Shown: positions 8,989-19,309, numbered from the stretch's first letter. The stretch is 64,000 nucleotides of DNA from Nostocales cyanobacterium HT-58-2 (GCA_002163975.1 CP019636.1:676001-740000), one strand, 5' to 3'. Program-made: numbers and translations. The notes: a model not told the origin generated them from the sequence alone.

Positions 8989-11175
8989 TTAGTTCGTTTG
9001 TGGTGATACGTTCGTGGTTTGCAAAAAAGAATCGCACTTGTTTTCTACAACAACACAAATGCTACTTAATGCTTGTTGATAATTTTCCATATCCTCTTGC
9101 TGCAAAGAGATTTTGGCAGCTGCCTGCAAATCATCAACTGCTTGCTTGTGATAATAACTCGATTTACCACCACCATATTGTGCAAGTTCGTAGCGGACAA
9201 TACCTCGTTTTAGATAGACTTTTGCCAGTTTAGGATTGATATTTAAGGCTTGGTTAAAGTCAGCAATTGCTTGTTTGTATTCTCGCTCAAAATCACTGCT
9301 ATATTGAGCAACTTGATAACGCACTAAACCTCGCTGAAACAACGCTTCTGCCTTTGATGCATTCAGGTTTAGTGCTTGGTTGAAGTCAGCAATTGCTTTT
9401 TTATATTCGTATTGAGAATCGCCACTGTATTTAGCAATTTGGGCGCGAACAATACCTCGTCTTATGTATGCTTCTACTTCATTTGGATTGAGACGCAAGG
9501 CACTATTGTAGTCAGCAATTGCTAGATTATAATCTTTATCTGGATCGCTGCTATACTCGGCAAGCATATAGCGGGCGTTACCCCGATTCACATAAGCTTT
9601 TACTTCAATAGGACTGATTTGAAGTGCTTGGTTGTAATCTGCAAGTGCTGCTTCATATTCTTTCAAGTTGTAGTGAGCGTTGCCACGGTTGATGTAGGCC
9701 TTTGCATGTTTTGGGTCTTTTTGTATTGCTTGACTGAAATTTTCAATTGCTTGTTCGTAGTTTCGCACTTTGTACGAAGCATGACCCTGCTTGTAATAAT
9801 CAGCAAAATTTTGATTGTTGTTATTTTTATTTCCTTGGAGAGAAATCAAGTTTTGCTGTATGTAAGGACTTTGGGCGATGAAGGGGCGATTGGTAAATTT
9901 CACCATTAAATCCAAATACCCCAAAGCACCAAAAACACCAATCAAGCAGAAAACGACAGGGTAAAGTTTCCTTTTTTTAGGAGGTTTATAGTAGAAAAGA
10001 TTTTGGGGAACAGATGGAGTACGATGATTACGGGGAAATCGAGCAGCTGGTTGCGGTATGCGAGGAGCTGGTGCTTGGCGCCTTTTGTGTTGTGCTCGCG
10101 GTTGTAAATGTTCTTTATTTGCTATTGCCTTGAGAGATGGGAATGGGTCACGTCCTCCTAATCGCAAACTCCGTTCGCACCAGGGACATCTATCCAAGTG
10201 GTTGCTATAGCGATGTTGAGGGTTGATGGTACAGCTGATTAAGGAATTTTCAGCATCAGCAAGCGCTGTTAACCAAGTTTGCGCGCTAGGGCGCATCTGA
10301 GGGTCATTATGACCATCCTCAAAACAACGTATAAACAATTCTTGCAAGCTGAGGGGAAGAATATCCCAAGGAGGTGCGATGGGCGTCGGAACATAAGGGA
10401 CACGACGCTTTTGACTGTAGGTAAAATGACCTGCACCAATCCGTGCTTCGTATGGTGGAGGTTCACCCGCTCCCTGATAAATGCCTGAAAATGGGTGTGT
10501 ACCTTCCATCAACAGTTGAAATATCAGCACTGCTAACCCAAACAAATCGTGGGCAAAACTGCGATCGCACTGAGCAAAAGTTTTATTTTGAAGTTCCGGC
10601 GGGGTAAATTCTGGTTTCCCCACATGACAGCGGTAAACAACTCCATTTTCCGGGTCCTGCACCTGGAACGAATCGGTGTCTACAATCGTCACTAATGCTG
10701 TGTCACCAACAAGAATGTTCGATTCATTCACATCGCCGACACAGTAACCACTGGCGTGTAAGGCGGCAAAAGCTGAAGCGAGATTGCGAGCAGTACGGAT
10801 CAAGTACTGATAGTTAAATAGAGGACAATGCTGGCGGCGAGTTCTTGGATTGTAAAAGTCGATGATTGGACGCATTCCCCGAATGCGCGGCATTAAAAAG
10901 CCTATGACCTCAGTGCTTCCGTCTGATGAGTGCAACAACTCAATGGGCCAAGCAATGGAAATATGTCCCAGACTGGCGGTTGGGTTTTCCGGTGGGTGGG
11001 CAAGCATCACCTCCAGTTTGCGAGCTTGGGCAGGTGTTGGCTTATGATACACCTTTGCCACTAAACCAGCATCTGTTGGCACTGTATATATACAAGCTTC
11101 ACCACCTCGTCCTAGACTTGTGGCGAGGTTGATATTACTAATTTTTTGGTTGGGAAGACAACGTAGTACCTGCAT
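8989..11175 (-). CDS. protein kinase-like protein with zinc-ribbon, transmembrane segment and C-terminal TPR repeats (TerY-P triad kinase)
   Basis: A 728-residue protein. Residues 15-310 form a divergent kinase fold: glycine loop LGRGGEACIY (21-30), VAIK-like LVAKVYHKP with Lys41, catalytic loop CVGDVNESNILV with Asp148 and Asn153 in place of HRDxxxxN, and VDTDSF (165-170) where DFG normally lies. A CPWCERSL cysteine pair (330-333) suggests half a zinc ribbon. A basic Pro-rich linker leads to one membrane helix near 403-421 and then at least five TPR units (about 455-700). It follows the vWA and PP2C genes in one operon (61 bp gap). Known triads of this kind are thought to use reversible phosphorylation; the target here is unknown. 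Confidence 0.8.
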   Translation of the reverse strand: MQVLRCLPNQKISNINLATSLGRGGEACIYTVPTDAGLVAKVYHKPTPAQARKLEVMLAHPPENPTASLGHISIAWPIELLHSSDGSTEVIGFLMPRIRGMRPIIDFYNPRTRRQHCPLFNYQYLIRTARNLASAFAALHASGYCVGDVNESNILVGDTALVTIVDTDSFQVQDPENGVVYRCHVGKPEFTPPELQNKTFAQCDRSFAHDLFGLAVLIFQLLMEGTHPFSGIYQGAGEPPPYEARIGAGHFTYSQKRRVPYVPTPIAPPWDILPLSLQELFIRCFEDGHNDPQMRPSAQTWLTALADAENSLISCTINPQHRYSNHLDRCPWCERSLRLGGRDPFPSLKAIANKEHLQPRAQHKRRQAPAPRIPQPAARFPRNHRTPSVPQNLFYYKPPKKRKLYPVVFCLIGVFGALGYLDLMVKFTNRPFIAQSPYIQQNLISLQGNKNNNNQNFADYYKQGHASYKVRNYEQAIENFSQAIQKDPKHAKAYINRGNAHYNLKEYEAALADYNQALQISPIEVKAYVNRGNARYMLAEYSSDPDKDYNLAIADYNSALRLNPNEVEAYIRRGIVRAQIAKYSGDSQYEYKKAIADFNQALNLNASKAEALFQRGLVRYQVAQYSSDFEREYKQAIADFNQALNINPKLAKVYLKRGIVRYELAQYGGGKSSYYHKQAVDDLQAAAKISLQQEDMENYQQALSSICVVVENKCDSFLQTTNVSPQTN

Positions 11176-11236
11176 GATATAGAATCTTATAGATACGCTA
11201 TAAATGTATACACTTCCGGACGGGTCGATTCGCCAA

Positions 11237-12016
11237 TTAATTGCTTAAAGCCGCAATTATTAATGTCAAATCATCATCTGTACGTTGCGTGATTCGCTCC
11301 GACCGCAAAAACCTGACTAACTGCTCTTTTGCCACTGTCTTATCATCAGCATTCGCTGCAAAGTCAAACAGTGGAAAAAAGAATGGCTTGTGAGGTGCAC
11401 CCATAGACATATTCAAGGCAAGCATTTGTAGTCCATCGGTGAGAACACCAATATTGACTATTGCTTGACGCCATACTCTTAGCTGTGCTGCTTCTAGGGC
11501 TGTCGGTGAAGTTAAAAAAACCGTCTCGTTGATATACTCACCGCTATCGGGCGTAGTCAACGCAATGAGGTTACCTTGAACATCCCTTGCTACTGCTACA
11601 CCATCTCCTATCTGTGCTACTGCGACAACTTCTGGTGTCGCAACCGCAATAATCAAGGTACTTGCTAGATCTAATGGCTGCTTTTCACAAGCACCAGCCT
11701 CTTCTTCAACGGCTTTTTTGGCAGCAATTATTGCCTCAGTCAAAAGCGATCGCACAACATTATCATCAACTAGGGTTCGCCTAGAGATTTCTTTAATTGA
11801 TATGCTTTCTATCGCTGTTTCTACAGCAACCATTGCTCCCATCTTACCCATGCTTGCAGAACCAGCACCATCTGCTGCTGCAACAATTAAGATATTATCC
11901 GGCAATATCTGCCAGTGGTGAGCATCCTGACACAACTGCTTGTTTTTTAAGTGGCTTGTGCCGCATACTGATGCGGCGACTACCCGCCAATGAGGTCTCT
12001 GTTTAGAAGTGTTCAT
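11237..12016 (-). CDS. PP2C-family serine/threonine phosphatase (TerY-P triad)
   Basis: 259 residues with the PP2C order of motifs: VCGTSHLKNKQLCQDAHHW, then AAADGAGSASMGKMGA (metal-binding DG), VAVAQIGDGVAV, VLTDGLQML and a C-terminal TDDDLTLIIA containing the final metal-ligand Asp. PP2C enzymes remove phosphate from Ser/Thr using two Mn/Mg ions. Start ATG at 12016. It lies between the vWA gene (48 bp upstream) and the kinase gene (61 bp downstream), all on the minus strand, so phosphatase and kinase are likely co-expressed and opposed. This matches the TerY-P triad described computationally for Ter stress systems (established family knowledge). Confidence 0.87.
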   Translation of the reverse strand: MNTSKQRPHWRVVAASVCGTSHLKNKQLCQDAHHWQILPDNILIVAAADGAGSASMGKMGAMVAVETAIESISIKEISRRTLVDDNVVRSLLTEAIIAAKKAVEEEAGACEKQPLDLASTLIIAVATPEVVAVAQIGDGVAVARDVQGNLIALTTPDSGEYINETVFLTSPTALEAAQLRVWRQAIVNIGVLTDGLQMLALNMSMGAPHKPFFFPLFDFAANADDKTVAKEQLVRFLRSERITQRTDDDLTLIIAALSN

Positions 12017-12064
12017 AAATTATCCGTTGCTGCTCTTTGCATGAGCATTCAGTCGCATCTTCTA

Positions 12065-12739
12065 CTAAACAGAACCCCAGCCAATTGGTGGAAGTGCCAC
12101 CTGTTCATCTACCTTTGAATGAGAAACAGCTGACATGCTTGCTGACAGCCAAACAAACATTTCAACAAAATTGAGTCCTTCGAGTCTCAAGGGCGTGCGC
12201 ACAGCTATTTGACTTAAGCGCGTCATATTCGCATTTTCCACTCCAACTGTAAAAAATGCAACACGCTTACTCGCCTCATCCGTTTGAAGACGCCGGGCTG
12301 CTTGCTCCACAACATCTTCAAATTCGCCTTGTGGCTCACCATCGGTAATCATGAAGACCCATGGACGATAGTAAGCAATGCCGTTGGCGCGATACTGAGC
12401 TTTGCGGTCTTGCAGCAGGTCCAGTGCTTTATGAATTCCAGCACCCATAGTCGTCAGTCCTTGTGCTGTCAGTATCGGGGGACTGAATAGGTCAGCAGTC
12501 ACAAAGTCCTGTACTACATTTACCTGACTATCAAAAGTAACTATTGCTACTTCTACCCTTCTTGCTGCTAAGGAATTTTTTATCAATTCTTCCCTGAAAC
12601 TTTGCAACCCCTGATTCAACGAATCTATTGCCATCCCTTGCATAGAGCCAGATGTATCCAGTAGAAGCACACAAGGACAACGAGGTTCTGGGTTCTCAGC
12701 AAACTCTACTACTTCATCAAGTTTTAATGTATCAGGCAT
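12065..12739 (-). CDS. TerY-like von Willebrand factor A domain protein
   Basis: A 224-residue vWA domain protein. VLLLDTSGSMQGMAIDSL carries the MIDAS DxSxS metal site (Asp28, Ser30, Ser32 from the ATG at 12739), GLTTMGAGIHKAL the conserved Thr, and FMITDGEPQGEF the later MIDAS Asp. The frame extends 27 bases upstream to a TTG, but MPDTLKLDEVVEFAENPEPR is the standard beginning of TerY-like proteins, so I use the ATG. It is the first gene of the vWA-phosphatase-kinase operon. No terZ, terD or terC gene is seen in the window, so this is the signalling module without tellurium-resistance genes nearby. Confidence 0.87.
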   Translation of the reverse strand: MPDTLKLDEVVEFAENPEPRCPCVLLLDTSGSMQGMAIDSLNQGLQSFREELIKNSLAARRVEVAIVTFDSQVNVVQDFVTADLFSPPILTAQGLTTMGAGIHKALDLLQDRKAQYRANGIAYYRPWVFMITDGEPQGEFEDVVEQAARRLQTDEASKRVAFFTVGVENANMTRLSQIAVRTPLRLEGLNFVEMFVWLSASMSAVSHSKVDEQVALPPIGWGSV

Positions 12740-13374
12740 AACTTTTTGTGTTATGTTAAAGTCCAAAGCTCAGCTTTCCTTTTCCTCAAAGTATATAGTT
12801 TAAAGCGGCGACAGAACTATATGTACAAAACTATATGTTAAGTTGTTTAGCCGTAGGTAGCTTACTATTTGTTAAACAAAATTCTGCTGCCAAATTCCTT
12901 ACAAATTTCTGAAATCTTACTTGAGACATAGTCAAGTAAAACTGAACTGACCAAGAGCCGATATGACTTTCTGGGAAACACATAGCAAAATTTATACATA
13001 ACACGTATAGAATACAATAAATCAGTAGCTATGCTGACATAGAATTTTAAAGATTCCATGTAGAAAGTTCAGATTTTAGATAAAAGTAATTAAGTCGAGT
13101 TCATAAATTCAGTACAACAACTATACCTTTTGTACCTGCGTTAATTAATTAAGATTCAAACAACTTAAAAAATATCCTTCGTTGGTATATTACGAGAAAA
13201 TGTAACATACTAGCTATAATGTCACCTTCACAGCTTGTATTATATGTGTACAATATCAGCGCAGAGAAAACTGCTTTGTAGGGAAATATCGAGGTTAACG
13301 AAATACCTTCTTTACCGATAGATAACTCATAAATTCAAAGAATCGGTCTTATTTTCCGTAAAATCTCTAAAGAA
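12740..13374. other. spacer between divergent TerY operon and patA-like gene
   Basis: About 630 bp of AT-rich DNA. The promoters of both divergent units must lie here. AACTATATGT occurs at 12815-12824 and an overlapping-spaced copy ACTATATGTT at about 12830-12839, a possible operator for the minus-strand operon (weak). A 64-codon open frame at 12865-13059 on the minus strand has no recognisable features. Confidence 0.35.
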
Positions 13375-14814
13375 ATGAATAATTTTGGCACCTTCACAAA
13401 ACTACGTCCCCTCAGCTTATTGAGACACTTGTCTAATTGTTCTGAGAGTACGTGTTTACAAGCCCTTAGCAACTCGGTTTCCTGGTCTATCTATCTAGAG
13501 CAAGGAAGAATAACCTATGCTACCCATTCAGTAGAACCCTTTGACCGATTAGAGCGTCATTTACGTCGCTTAAGTCATCATGTTTCTAACATCACTGGTG
13601 AAGTTCGTGTCCAGTTACGCTTGATGTTTGAACCAGACTCACAGAATCAGTCAGATGAACCTCAAAATCATACCAGAGAGCCATCAATTTCATCATCCCT
13701 ACCTCCAGAATACCAAGCTATTTGCTGGTTAGTGAGTGAGCGATATCTGCATTCTACACAAGCAGCTGTGCTGATCCAAGAATTAGTTAAAGAAGTCCTT
13801 GAGTCTTATTTTTCCATTCATCACGGAACCTTTACATTGAAAGATTCTCATTATCGAGTTCCAATTATTTGTAAACTTGATGTAGAAAAAATTGTAGAAC
13901 GCTGTCAACAGAAATTGCATAATTGGCAGTCGTTAGGTCCCCATATTTCTTCTCCTTATCAGCGTCCATACTTATTAATTAAAACTTCCAATAGTCAAAA
14001 AAAATTATCAGGGATAGATCCTCAGTTAACAGAGTGGATGAAGGGTTTTAGCTTGCGACATCTTTCGGTGATTATGAATCAAGATGAAGTTCAATTAGCT
14101 AAAATTTTATACCCTCATATTCTCAATGGCACAATACTGTTGCATGAACCAGATCCACCCTTTGATAAATTACCAAAAACTTTCACGAATTTAGTACAGA
14201 CTTCCAATTACGTTACTGAATCAGCAAATACTAAATTAGTTGATGCAGCAGTAGCATCAACTAGCACGACCCCTAAAGATAACTCTGCTGCCTCTACAGG
14301 GAGTGTAGCTACTCATCAACGCCCAATTCCAATTTCTCCTCCAAAAAACCAAGTTCAGGAATTAACAACATCAAATAACAACGGTCTTGAACATAATAAT
14401 GACCTCGAATCTGAAAAAGAAATTCCTACTACCGCTGCGACTCTTCGAAAAGTTTACAAAGTTATTTCTGTAGATGATAGCCCTACTATCCTTAAAGAAA
14501 TTAGCCGATTTTTAGAAGATGAAAGTTTTTCTGTGGTGACAATTAATGACCCTTTAAAAGCAGTTATGTCGATTATTCGGCATAAGCCAGACCTCATCTT
14601 ACTAGATTTGAATATGGAAGGTATGGATGGTTATGAATTATGCAGAATTGTCAGAAACAACTCAGTCTTTAAAAGAACACCTATAATTATGGTAACAGGA
14701 AATAAGGGACTTGTAGACCGAGTCAAAGCAAGATTGGTTGGGGCTTCTGGATATTTAACTAAGCCTTTTACTCGCGCAGATTTATTGAAAATGGTGTTTA
14801 TGCATTTGGCATAA
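13375..14814 (+). CDS. PatA-type response regulator (PATAN/DUF4388 N-terminus, REC C-terminus)
   Basis: 479 residues. The N-terminal 100 residues (GTFTKLRPLSLLRHLSNC, IYLEQGRITYATHSVEPFDRL) match the PATAN domain of cyanobacterial PatA, PixG and related regulators. A central helical region and a Ser/Thr/Asn-rich linker (about 280-360) lead to a receiver domain: VISVDDSPTILKEI, LILLDLNMEGMDGYEL with the phospho-accepting Asp, MVTGN, and YLTKPF with the conserved Lys. The family controls phototaxis, pilus function or heterocyst pattern. The usual pixH/pilI/mcp neighbours are absent, so this is an orphan regulator. Start ATG at 13375; no strong ribosome site is visible. Confidence 0.87.
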   Translation: MNNFGTFTKLRPLSLLRHLSNCSESTCLQALSNSVSWSIYLEQGRITYATHSVEPFDRLERHLRRLSHHVSNITGEVRVQLRLMFEPDSQNQSDEPQNHTREPSISSSLPPEYQAICWLVSERYLHSTQAAVLIQELVKEVLESYFSIHHGTFTLKDSHYRVPIICKLDVEKIVERCQQKLHNWQSLGPHISSPYQRPYLLIKTSNSQKKLSGIDPQLTEWMKGFSLRHLSVIMNQDEVQLAKILYPHILNGTILLHEPDPPFDKLPKTFTNLVQTSNYVTESANTKLVDAAVASTSTTPKDNSAASTGSVATHQRPIPISPPKNQVQELTTSNNNGLEHNNDLESEKEIPTTAATLRKVYKVISVDDSPTILKEISRFLEDESFSVVTINDPLKAVMSIIRHKPDLILLDLNMEGMDGYELCRIVRNNSVFKRTPIIMVTGNKGLVDRVKARLVGASGYLTKPFTRADLLKMVFMHLA

Positions 14815-14974
14815 TAATTAAGTTAGGAGTCAAGAGTCAATAAGTAAAAAAACTGAAACTTAAGATGTAAAAAAACTTTTTATCTTCAATATTATTGAAT
14901 TAACATACTTAATTTTATTTTTATTTTAAATTTGAATGACTGACCACTCGCTTTTCAAAACATATACTTTACGG

Positions 14975-15060
14975 GAATGCTACTTTGTTCACGAAGTGTG
15001 CCCGTAAGCGCAAAGTGTACTGCAGGCATACGCATAGCGTCTCCGAAAGGAGAAGGGCTT
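14975..15060. repeat. GC-rich dispersed repeat
   Basis: A short GC-rich island in an AT-rich 330-bp spacer (14815-15147), with the modules GCGTCTCCGAAAGGAGAAGGGC and CATACGCATAGCGTC. It resembles the repeat blocks at 520-900, 43862-43985 and 49790-49935. Small open frames across it are not supported as genes. Confidence 0.65.
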
Positions 15061-15147
15061 ACAAATTTCATTACAAATTTCAATAATGCCTCCAATAAGA
15101 ATGGCTTCGTCCTCTCTCACTCATCACGAACAAGATGCAATTTGAGC

Positions 15148-15738
15148 TTAATCTCTTAAATCTTCTAGCGCTTTTGATATAGATTTGAGTTGGTGTCCGG
15201 ATAAAGCCTGGTTAGCACTTTCAAAAAAAACTGATAGATTTGCTAGCCCAAGATGTTCGTATACACTTGCCTGTAAAGCCATTTCTAATCGATCAAGTTG
15301 GTGAACAAACTGTGCTTCAGTCGATTCCCCTTTTTCATACTCTTCCCATAAAGCAATCCACTCTAAACCATGGGGAAGTTTTTTCAATACTTGAAGAATG
15401 GACTGTTTTTCCAGTTGATATTTCTCATGTCGTTTAATTGTATCTTTTGGGGTGAAATCTCCAGCATATATTTCTCCCAAATCATGTATTAAAGCCATAC
15501 GGATAACCTTGGTTGTATCTAACTCAAGGGGATACTCTTCAGCTAAAAATAAAGCCAATAGCGCAACACAAAAAGAGTGTTCAGCAACACTTTCACAATA
15601 CTTTGGTTCAATACCGTGTCTTAGCCAACCTTGACGATAGAGATGTTTAAGATGACTAAACTCAAAATAAGCTTCAATAATAGGCAAAGTCTGCTTGCCT
15701 TCTAAAAGAGTAATAGGTAAAGCAGCTTTTTTGTGCAT
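15148..15738 (-). CDS. HD-domain phosphohydrolase (5'-deoxynucleotidase YfbR/HDDC2-like)
   Basis: 196 residues with the HD metal motif: VAEHSFCVALLALFLAEEY supplies the first His, ALIHDLGEIYAGDFTP the HD pair, and FVHQLDRLEMALQASVYE the final Asp. Length and the spacing SVAEHS...HDLGE fit the HDDC2/YfbR group, which dephosphorylate deoxynucleoside monophosphates. Start ATG at 15738. Divergent from pheT with about 95 bp between the starts. Substrate assignment is from family resemblance only. Confidence 0.8.
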   Translation of the reverse strand: MHKKAALPITLLEGKQTLPIIEAYFEFSHLKHLYRQGWLRHGIEPKYCESVAEHSFCVALLALFLAEEYPLELDTTKVIRMALIHDLGEIYAGDFTPKDTIKRHEKYQLEKQSILQVLKKLPHGLEWIALWEEYEKGESTEAQFVHQLDRLEMALQASVYEHLGLANLSVFFESANQALSGHQLKSISKALEDLRD

Positions 15739-15832
15739 GATCTCAAATTGCGTGAGGAACTTCGTGGAATAGTTTTAGAATAGTTTTTGCATCGTAATTT
15801 TAGCTTAGATTCCAGACAAGGCAACACATGAC

Positions 15833-18268
15833 ATGCGTATTTCACTGAAATGGTTGCAAGAACTCGTTGAGTTGAAACTTAGCCCAGAAGATCTAGCAGA
15901 AACACTGACATTAGCTGGCTTCGAGGTGGAAGATATTGAAGACCGCCGCACTTGGGCAGCGGGGGTTGTTGTGGGCAGAGTGCTTGAACGGCAACCCCAC
16001 CCCAACGCCGACAAGTTAAGTGTTTGCCAAGTCGATGTCGGTACAGGTGAAACTTTAAATATTGTCTGTGGTGCTTCCAATGTCCGGGCAGATATTTATG
16101 TGCCAGTTGCAACAGTAGGCACTTACTTACCAAATATTGATTTAAAAATAAAACCCGCGAAACTACGAGGTGTCCCATCTCAGGGAATGATTTGTTCCCT
16201 TAAGGAACTGGGTTTACCAAGCGATGTAGACGGAATTCATATTTTTACCCAAGAAAACCTGTCACTTGGTAGCGATGTACGTCCACTGCTGGGTTTAGAT
16301 GATGTGATTTTAGATGTCACTGCGACTGCTAACCGCGCTGATGCCTTAAGTATGGTTGGTATCGCACGGGAAGTCGCAGCCTTGACAGGGGTAAAGCTCA
16401 CCCTTCCCTTACCTGGGGAAGTCTCGATCGCTCAAGGTGGGTTGAATTTATCTTTAAAAATCGCTGATACACAAGCTTGCCCAGCATACGTTGGCACAGT
16501 GATTGAAAATGTAAAAATTGCATCATCACCAGAATGGCTGCAACAGCGTCTGCGTGCTGCTGGAGTGCGACCTATAAATAACGTCGTAGATATTACTAAC
16601 TACGTCTTGTTGGAATGGGGACAGCCACTGCACGCCTTTGACCGCGATCGCCTACAATCTGTCGCTGGGGGTGACAATCTTGCGATCGGTGTGCGCTTTG
16701 CCAACGCTGGGGAAACTCTCAAGACTCTTGATGGACAAACTCGCACCCTGTCTACCCAAAATTTGTTAATCACTGCCAATGAGACACCTGTTGCGCTGGC
16801 GGGAGTTATGGGTGGCGAAGAAACTGAAGTGTATGATGGGACTCAAAACCTGGTTTTAGAAGCAGCACTGTTTGATTCTGTGGCAATCCGCCGTTCTTCC
16901 CGTAGCGTGGGATTAAGAAGCGAATCCTCCGGGAGATACGAACGAGGAGTGAACCGCGCTGAGTTAGAAGTCGCTTATCGTCGTGCCTTGTCGCTGATTA
17001 GCGAACTGGCCCAAGGGACTGTAGCACATCAAGAAATTGCTGACTCTCGTCCTGACCCCTCGACTTGGACGCGTTCTATTGAACTGCGTTTAGACCGAGT
17101 GAATCAGATTCTCGGACCAATTGATTTGGGAGAGCAAACAGGAGAACTCCAAGGTGCAGATGTTGAACGCACCCTAACAGCACTGGGATGTCAAGTGAGT
17201 GCTCTAGACGATAGTAGATGGGTGATTTCCGTACCTCCGTATCGTTACCGCGACTTAGAACGGGAAATTGACTTAATTGAAGAAATTGCCCGTCTCTACG
17301 GCTACGATCGCTTCTGTGACACTCTGCCAGACAAGGCAGAAGCAGGTTATTTGCCAGTTGAGCAAGAACTAATACGCAAGTTACGAGCATCGCTGCGGGC
17401 TGAAGGTTTGACAGAATTAATGCATTATTCCTTGGTAAAACCAGGGGAAGATAGGCAAATTGTACTGGCAAACCCATTATTTGTTGAATATTCTGCACTA
17501 CGAACCGACTTGATATCAGGCTTGATTGATGCATTTCAATACAACTTAGAACAAGGCAATGGTTCGCTGAATGCTTTTGAAATTGGGCGAATTTTCTGGC
17601 AAGAAGAAGAGGGTTTGCAAGAAGCCGAAGCCCTTGCTGGCATTATGGGGGGCGATATTTCCTCCAGCAAGTGGACAAGAAGCGATCGCGAGCAACCCAT
17701 GACCTGGTATGAAGCCAAAGGTATCTTAGAAAATGTCTGCCAACAACTTGGCTTGCAAGTGGAATATCAACCAGATTGCAGAGATTCTCGTTTACACCCA
17801 GGACGCACTGCTTCCTTATGGGTCAGGGGCAACAGACTTGGTATCTTTGGGCAAGTCCATCCCCAACTGCGGCAAGAAAAAGGCTTACCAGATTCAGTGT
17901 ACGTGTTTCAGTTGGATCTAGATGTGCTTTTGCGTTCTCTAGACGAAGATGAAATCTTAGTACGCCAATTCAAGCCTTACTCTACTTATCCAGCCGCAGA
18001 CCGAGATATTGCTTTCTTCGCACCAGTAAAGGTGACAGTTGCTGAAATTGAAAAAGCAATTACCAAAGCAGGGAAAGAATTGCTAGAGTCTGTGGAATTG
18101 TTTGATGAATATCGCGGTGAACACGTGCCTCAAGGACAGCGGAGTCTAGCATTTCGCTTGATCTATCGGGCAAGCGATCGCACTCTCACCGATACCGAAG
18201 TTGAACCAGTACACAACAAAGTCCGCGAAGCCTTAGCGGAGAAATTCGGTGTTACCCTCAGAAGTTAA
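15833..18268 (+). CDS. pheT: phenylalanine--tRNA ligase beta subunit
   Basis: 811 residues, the usual length for bacterial Phe[21 protein letters not shown] starts the protein; residues 40-150 form the EMAP-like tRNA-binding domain ([28 protein letters not shown]); the B3/B4 editing region has [19 protein letters not shown]; the B5 and catalytic-like core include [15 protein letters not shown] and [10 protein letters not shown]; the C-terminus is an FDX-ACB anticodon-binding domain ([30 protein letters not shown]). With PheS it charges tRNA-Phe. pheS is not adjacent, as is common in cyanobacteria. Start ATG at 15833. Confidence 0.97.
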   Translation: MRISLKWLQELVELKLSPEDLAETLTLAGFEVEDIEDRRTWAAGVVVGRVLERQPHPNADKLSVCQVDVGTGETLNIVCGASNVRADIYVPVATVGTYLPNIDLKIKPAKLRGVPSQGMICSLKELGLPSDVDGIHIFTQENLSLGSDVRPLLGLDDVILDVTATANRADALSMVGIAREVAALTGVKLTLPLPGEVSIAQGGLNLSLKIADTQACPAYVGTVIENVKIASSPEWLQQRLRAAGVRPINNVVDITNYVLLEWGQPLHAFDRDRLQSVAGGDNLAIGVRFANAGETLKTLDGQTRTLSTQNLLITANETPVALAGVMGGEETEVYDGTQNLVLEAALFDSVAIRRSSRSVGLRSESSGRYERGVNRAELEVAYRRALSLISELAQGTVAHQEIADSRPDPSTWTRSIELRLDRVNQILGPIDLGEQTGELQGADVERTLTALGCQVSALDDSRWVISVPPYRYRDLEREIDLIEEIARLYGYDRFCDTLPDKAEAGYLPVEQELIRKLRASLRAEGLTELMHYSLVKPGEDRQIVLANPLFVEYSALRTDLISGLIDAFQYNLEQGNGSLNAFEIGRIFWQEEEGLQEAEALAGIMGGDISSSKWTRSDREQPMTWYEAKGILENVCQQLGLQVEYQPDCRDSRLHPGRTASLWVRGNRLGIFGQVHPQLRQEKGLPDSVYVFQLDLDVLLRSLDEDEILVRQFKPYSTYPAADRDIAFFAPVKVTVAEIEKAITKAGKELLESVELFDEYRGEHVPQGQRSLAFRLIYRASDRTLTDTEVEPVHNKVREALAEKFGVTLRS

Positions 18269-18271
18269 TTG

Positions 18272-18306
18272 ATTTTAGATTTTAGGATGAATCCAAAATC
18301 TAAAAT
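18272..18306. repeat. inverted repeat downstream of pheT
   Basis: ATTTTAGATTTT at 18272-18283 is matched by its exact reverse complement at 18295-18306, with an 11-nt loop. No T-tract follows, so it is a stem-loop or dispersed repeat rather than a clear intrinsic terminator, though it may protect or end the pheT transcript. Confidence 0.6.
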
Positions 18307-18428
18307 TGCCCACCTCAAGTTCATGAAAAAGGACTTAAACCATGAGCCAGGGAATAACTCCCCTGGCTAATGATTGGGCAAAAGCAAAATTTTCGTAAAG
18401 CTTACATTGTTCAATTGAAAAATCAACC

Positions 18429-18698
18429 ATGCCTAAATACGTACTGTGGGGAACTTACTGCGAAGACGTTCTGGAAAAACGTGCCCCGTACCGTCAAGCC
18501 CATCTAGACGGACTAGCAAAACAGAAAGAATCTGGTGTTTTGATTACTATTGGTCCTACCAAAGATGTCACTAAAGTTTTTGGCATTTACGAAGCTGAAG
18601 ACGAAGCCACTGTACGCCAGTTAATTGAAGCTGATCCCTACTGGCAAAATGGCATTTGGACTGAATATTCTGTCAAAGAGTGGATTCAGGCATTGTGA
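18429..18698 (+). CDS. YciI-like protein
   Basis: 89 residues: MPKYVLWGTYCEDVLEKRAP, then HLDGLAKQKESGVLITIGP and EAEDEATVRQLIEADPYW. This is the YCII ferredoxin-like fold with the conserved His and Asp (HLDGL and ADPY). Family members are small enzymes or accessory domains of mostly unknown reaction. ATG at 18429. It stands alone between pheT and a small secreted-protein gene. Confidence 0.85.
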   Translation: MPKYVLWGTYCEDVLEKRAPYRQAHLDGLAKQKESGVLITIGPTKDVTKVFGIYEAEDEATVRQLIEADPYWQNGIWTEYSVKEWIQAL

Positions 18699-18832
18699 AT
18701 AACAAGGTACGGTAATTATGAAAGTCTTTTCATGCAGAAAAGCTTTGTGATTGCCTAAGCTAGAGAAAAGCTGAAAAACTGGAACAAATTTAAATTTTCT
18801 CTAGTCTTTTGATGTATCGAGACGGTGAGTTT

Positions 18833-19237
18833 ATGAACAAGAATTTGAAACGTGCACTTATGCCTAGCCTCTTGGCTGCAAGTTTAGCTGGTGTTAGTTT
18901 GGTTCCAGCTCAACCTGCCTCGGCTGACAGTAAGGTTTTAGAGGATGCAGGGATTGGAGCAGGTGTTGGTGCTGCCTCAAGTATCCTTAGAGGACGTAAT
19001 ATCATCAAGGGCGCCATCAAGGGTGGTGCTGCTGGTGCTGCTGTAAATGGTGCTAATGGTGCTAGAAGCACTCGCAGGGAAAGGAACAATCGCAACATCA
19101 TTCAAGATGCTGGAGTAGGTGCAGCCGCTGGCGCAGTCACAGATGGTATTACTAATAGTGGTAGAGATACCCTTGGCAGTGCAGCTGAAGGTGCCGCAAC
19201 AGGTGTAATTATCAACTCCATTAGAAAGAAAAGATAA
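18833..19237 (+). CDS. small exported glycine-zipper-like protein
   Basis: 134 residues from the ATG at 18833; the frame opens 24 bases earlier at a TTG but MNKNLKRALMPSLLAASLAG is a standard Sec signal peptide ending at PASADS. The mature part is two similar halves: a core EDAGIGAGVGAASSILRGRN with Gly/Ala-rich GAIKGGAAGAAVNGANGA, then IIQDAGVGAAAGAVTDGITN and GSAAEGAATGVIINSI. Such Gly-rich zipper repeats insert in or line the outer membrane or cell wall. An intrinsic terminator follows. Function unknown. Confidence 0.7.
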   Translation: MNKNLKRALMPSLLAASLAGVSLVPAQPASADSKVLEDAGIGAGVGAASSILRGRNIIKGAIKGGAAGAAVNGANGARSTRRERNNRNIIQDAGVGAAAGAVTDGITNSGRDTLGSAAEGAATGVIINSIRKKR

Positions 19238-19277
19238 TTCGTAATTTGTGACGAGTCATTTAAGTTATGAATTATTG

Positions 19278-19309
19278 GTCTCCCTAGCTGTCCTAGGGGG
19301 TATTTTTTT
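19278..19309 (+). terminator. intrinsic terminator
   Basis: CCCTAG (19282-19287), a 5-nt loop and CTAGGG (19293-19298) are followed by a T-rich run (19301-19309). It sits about 45 bp after the glycine-zipper gene and should end its transcript. Confidence 0.8.

Noticed and set aside
12865..13059. 64-codon minus-strand frame between divergent operons
   Set aside because: No motif or start signal; position expected for promoters.
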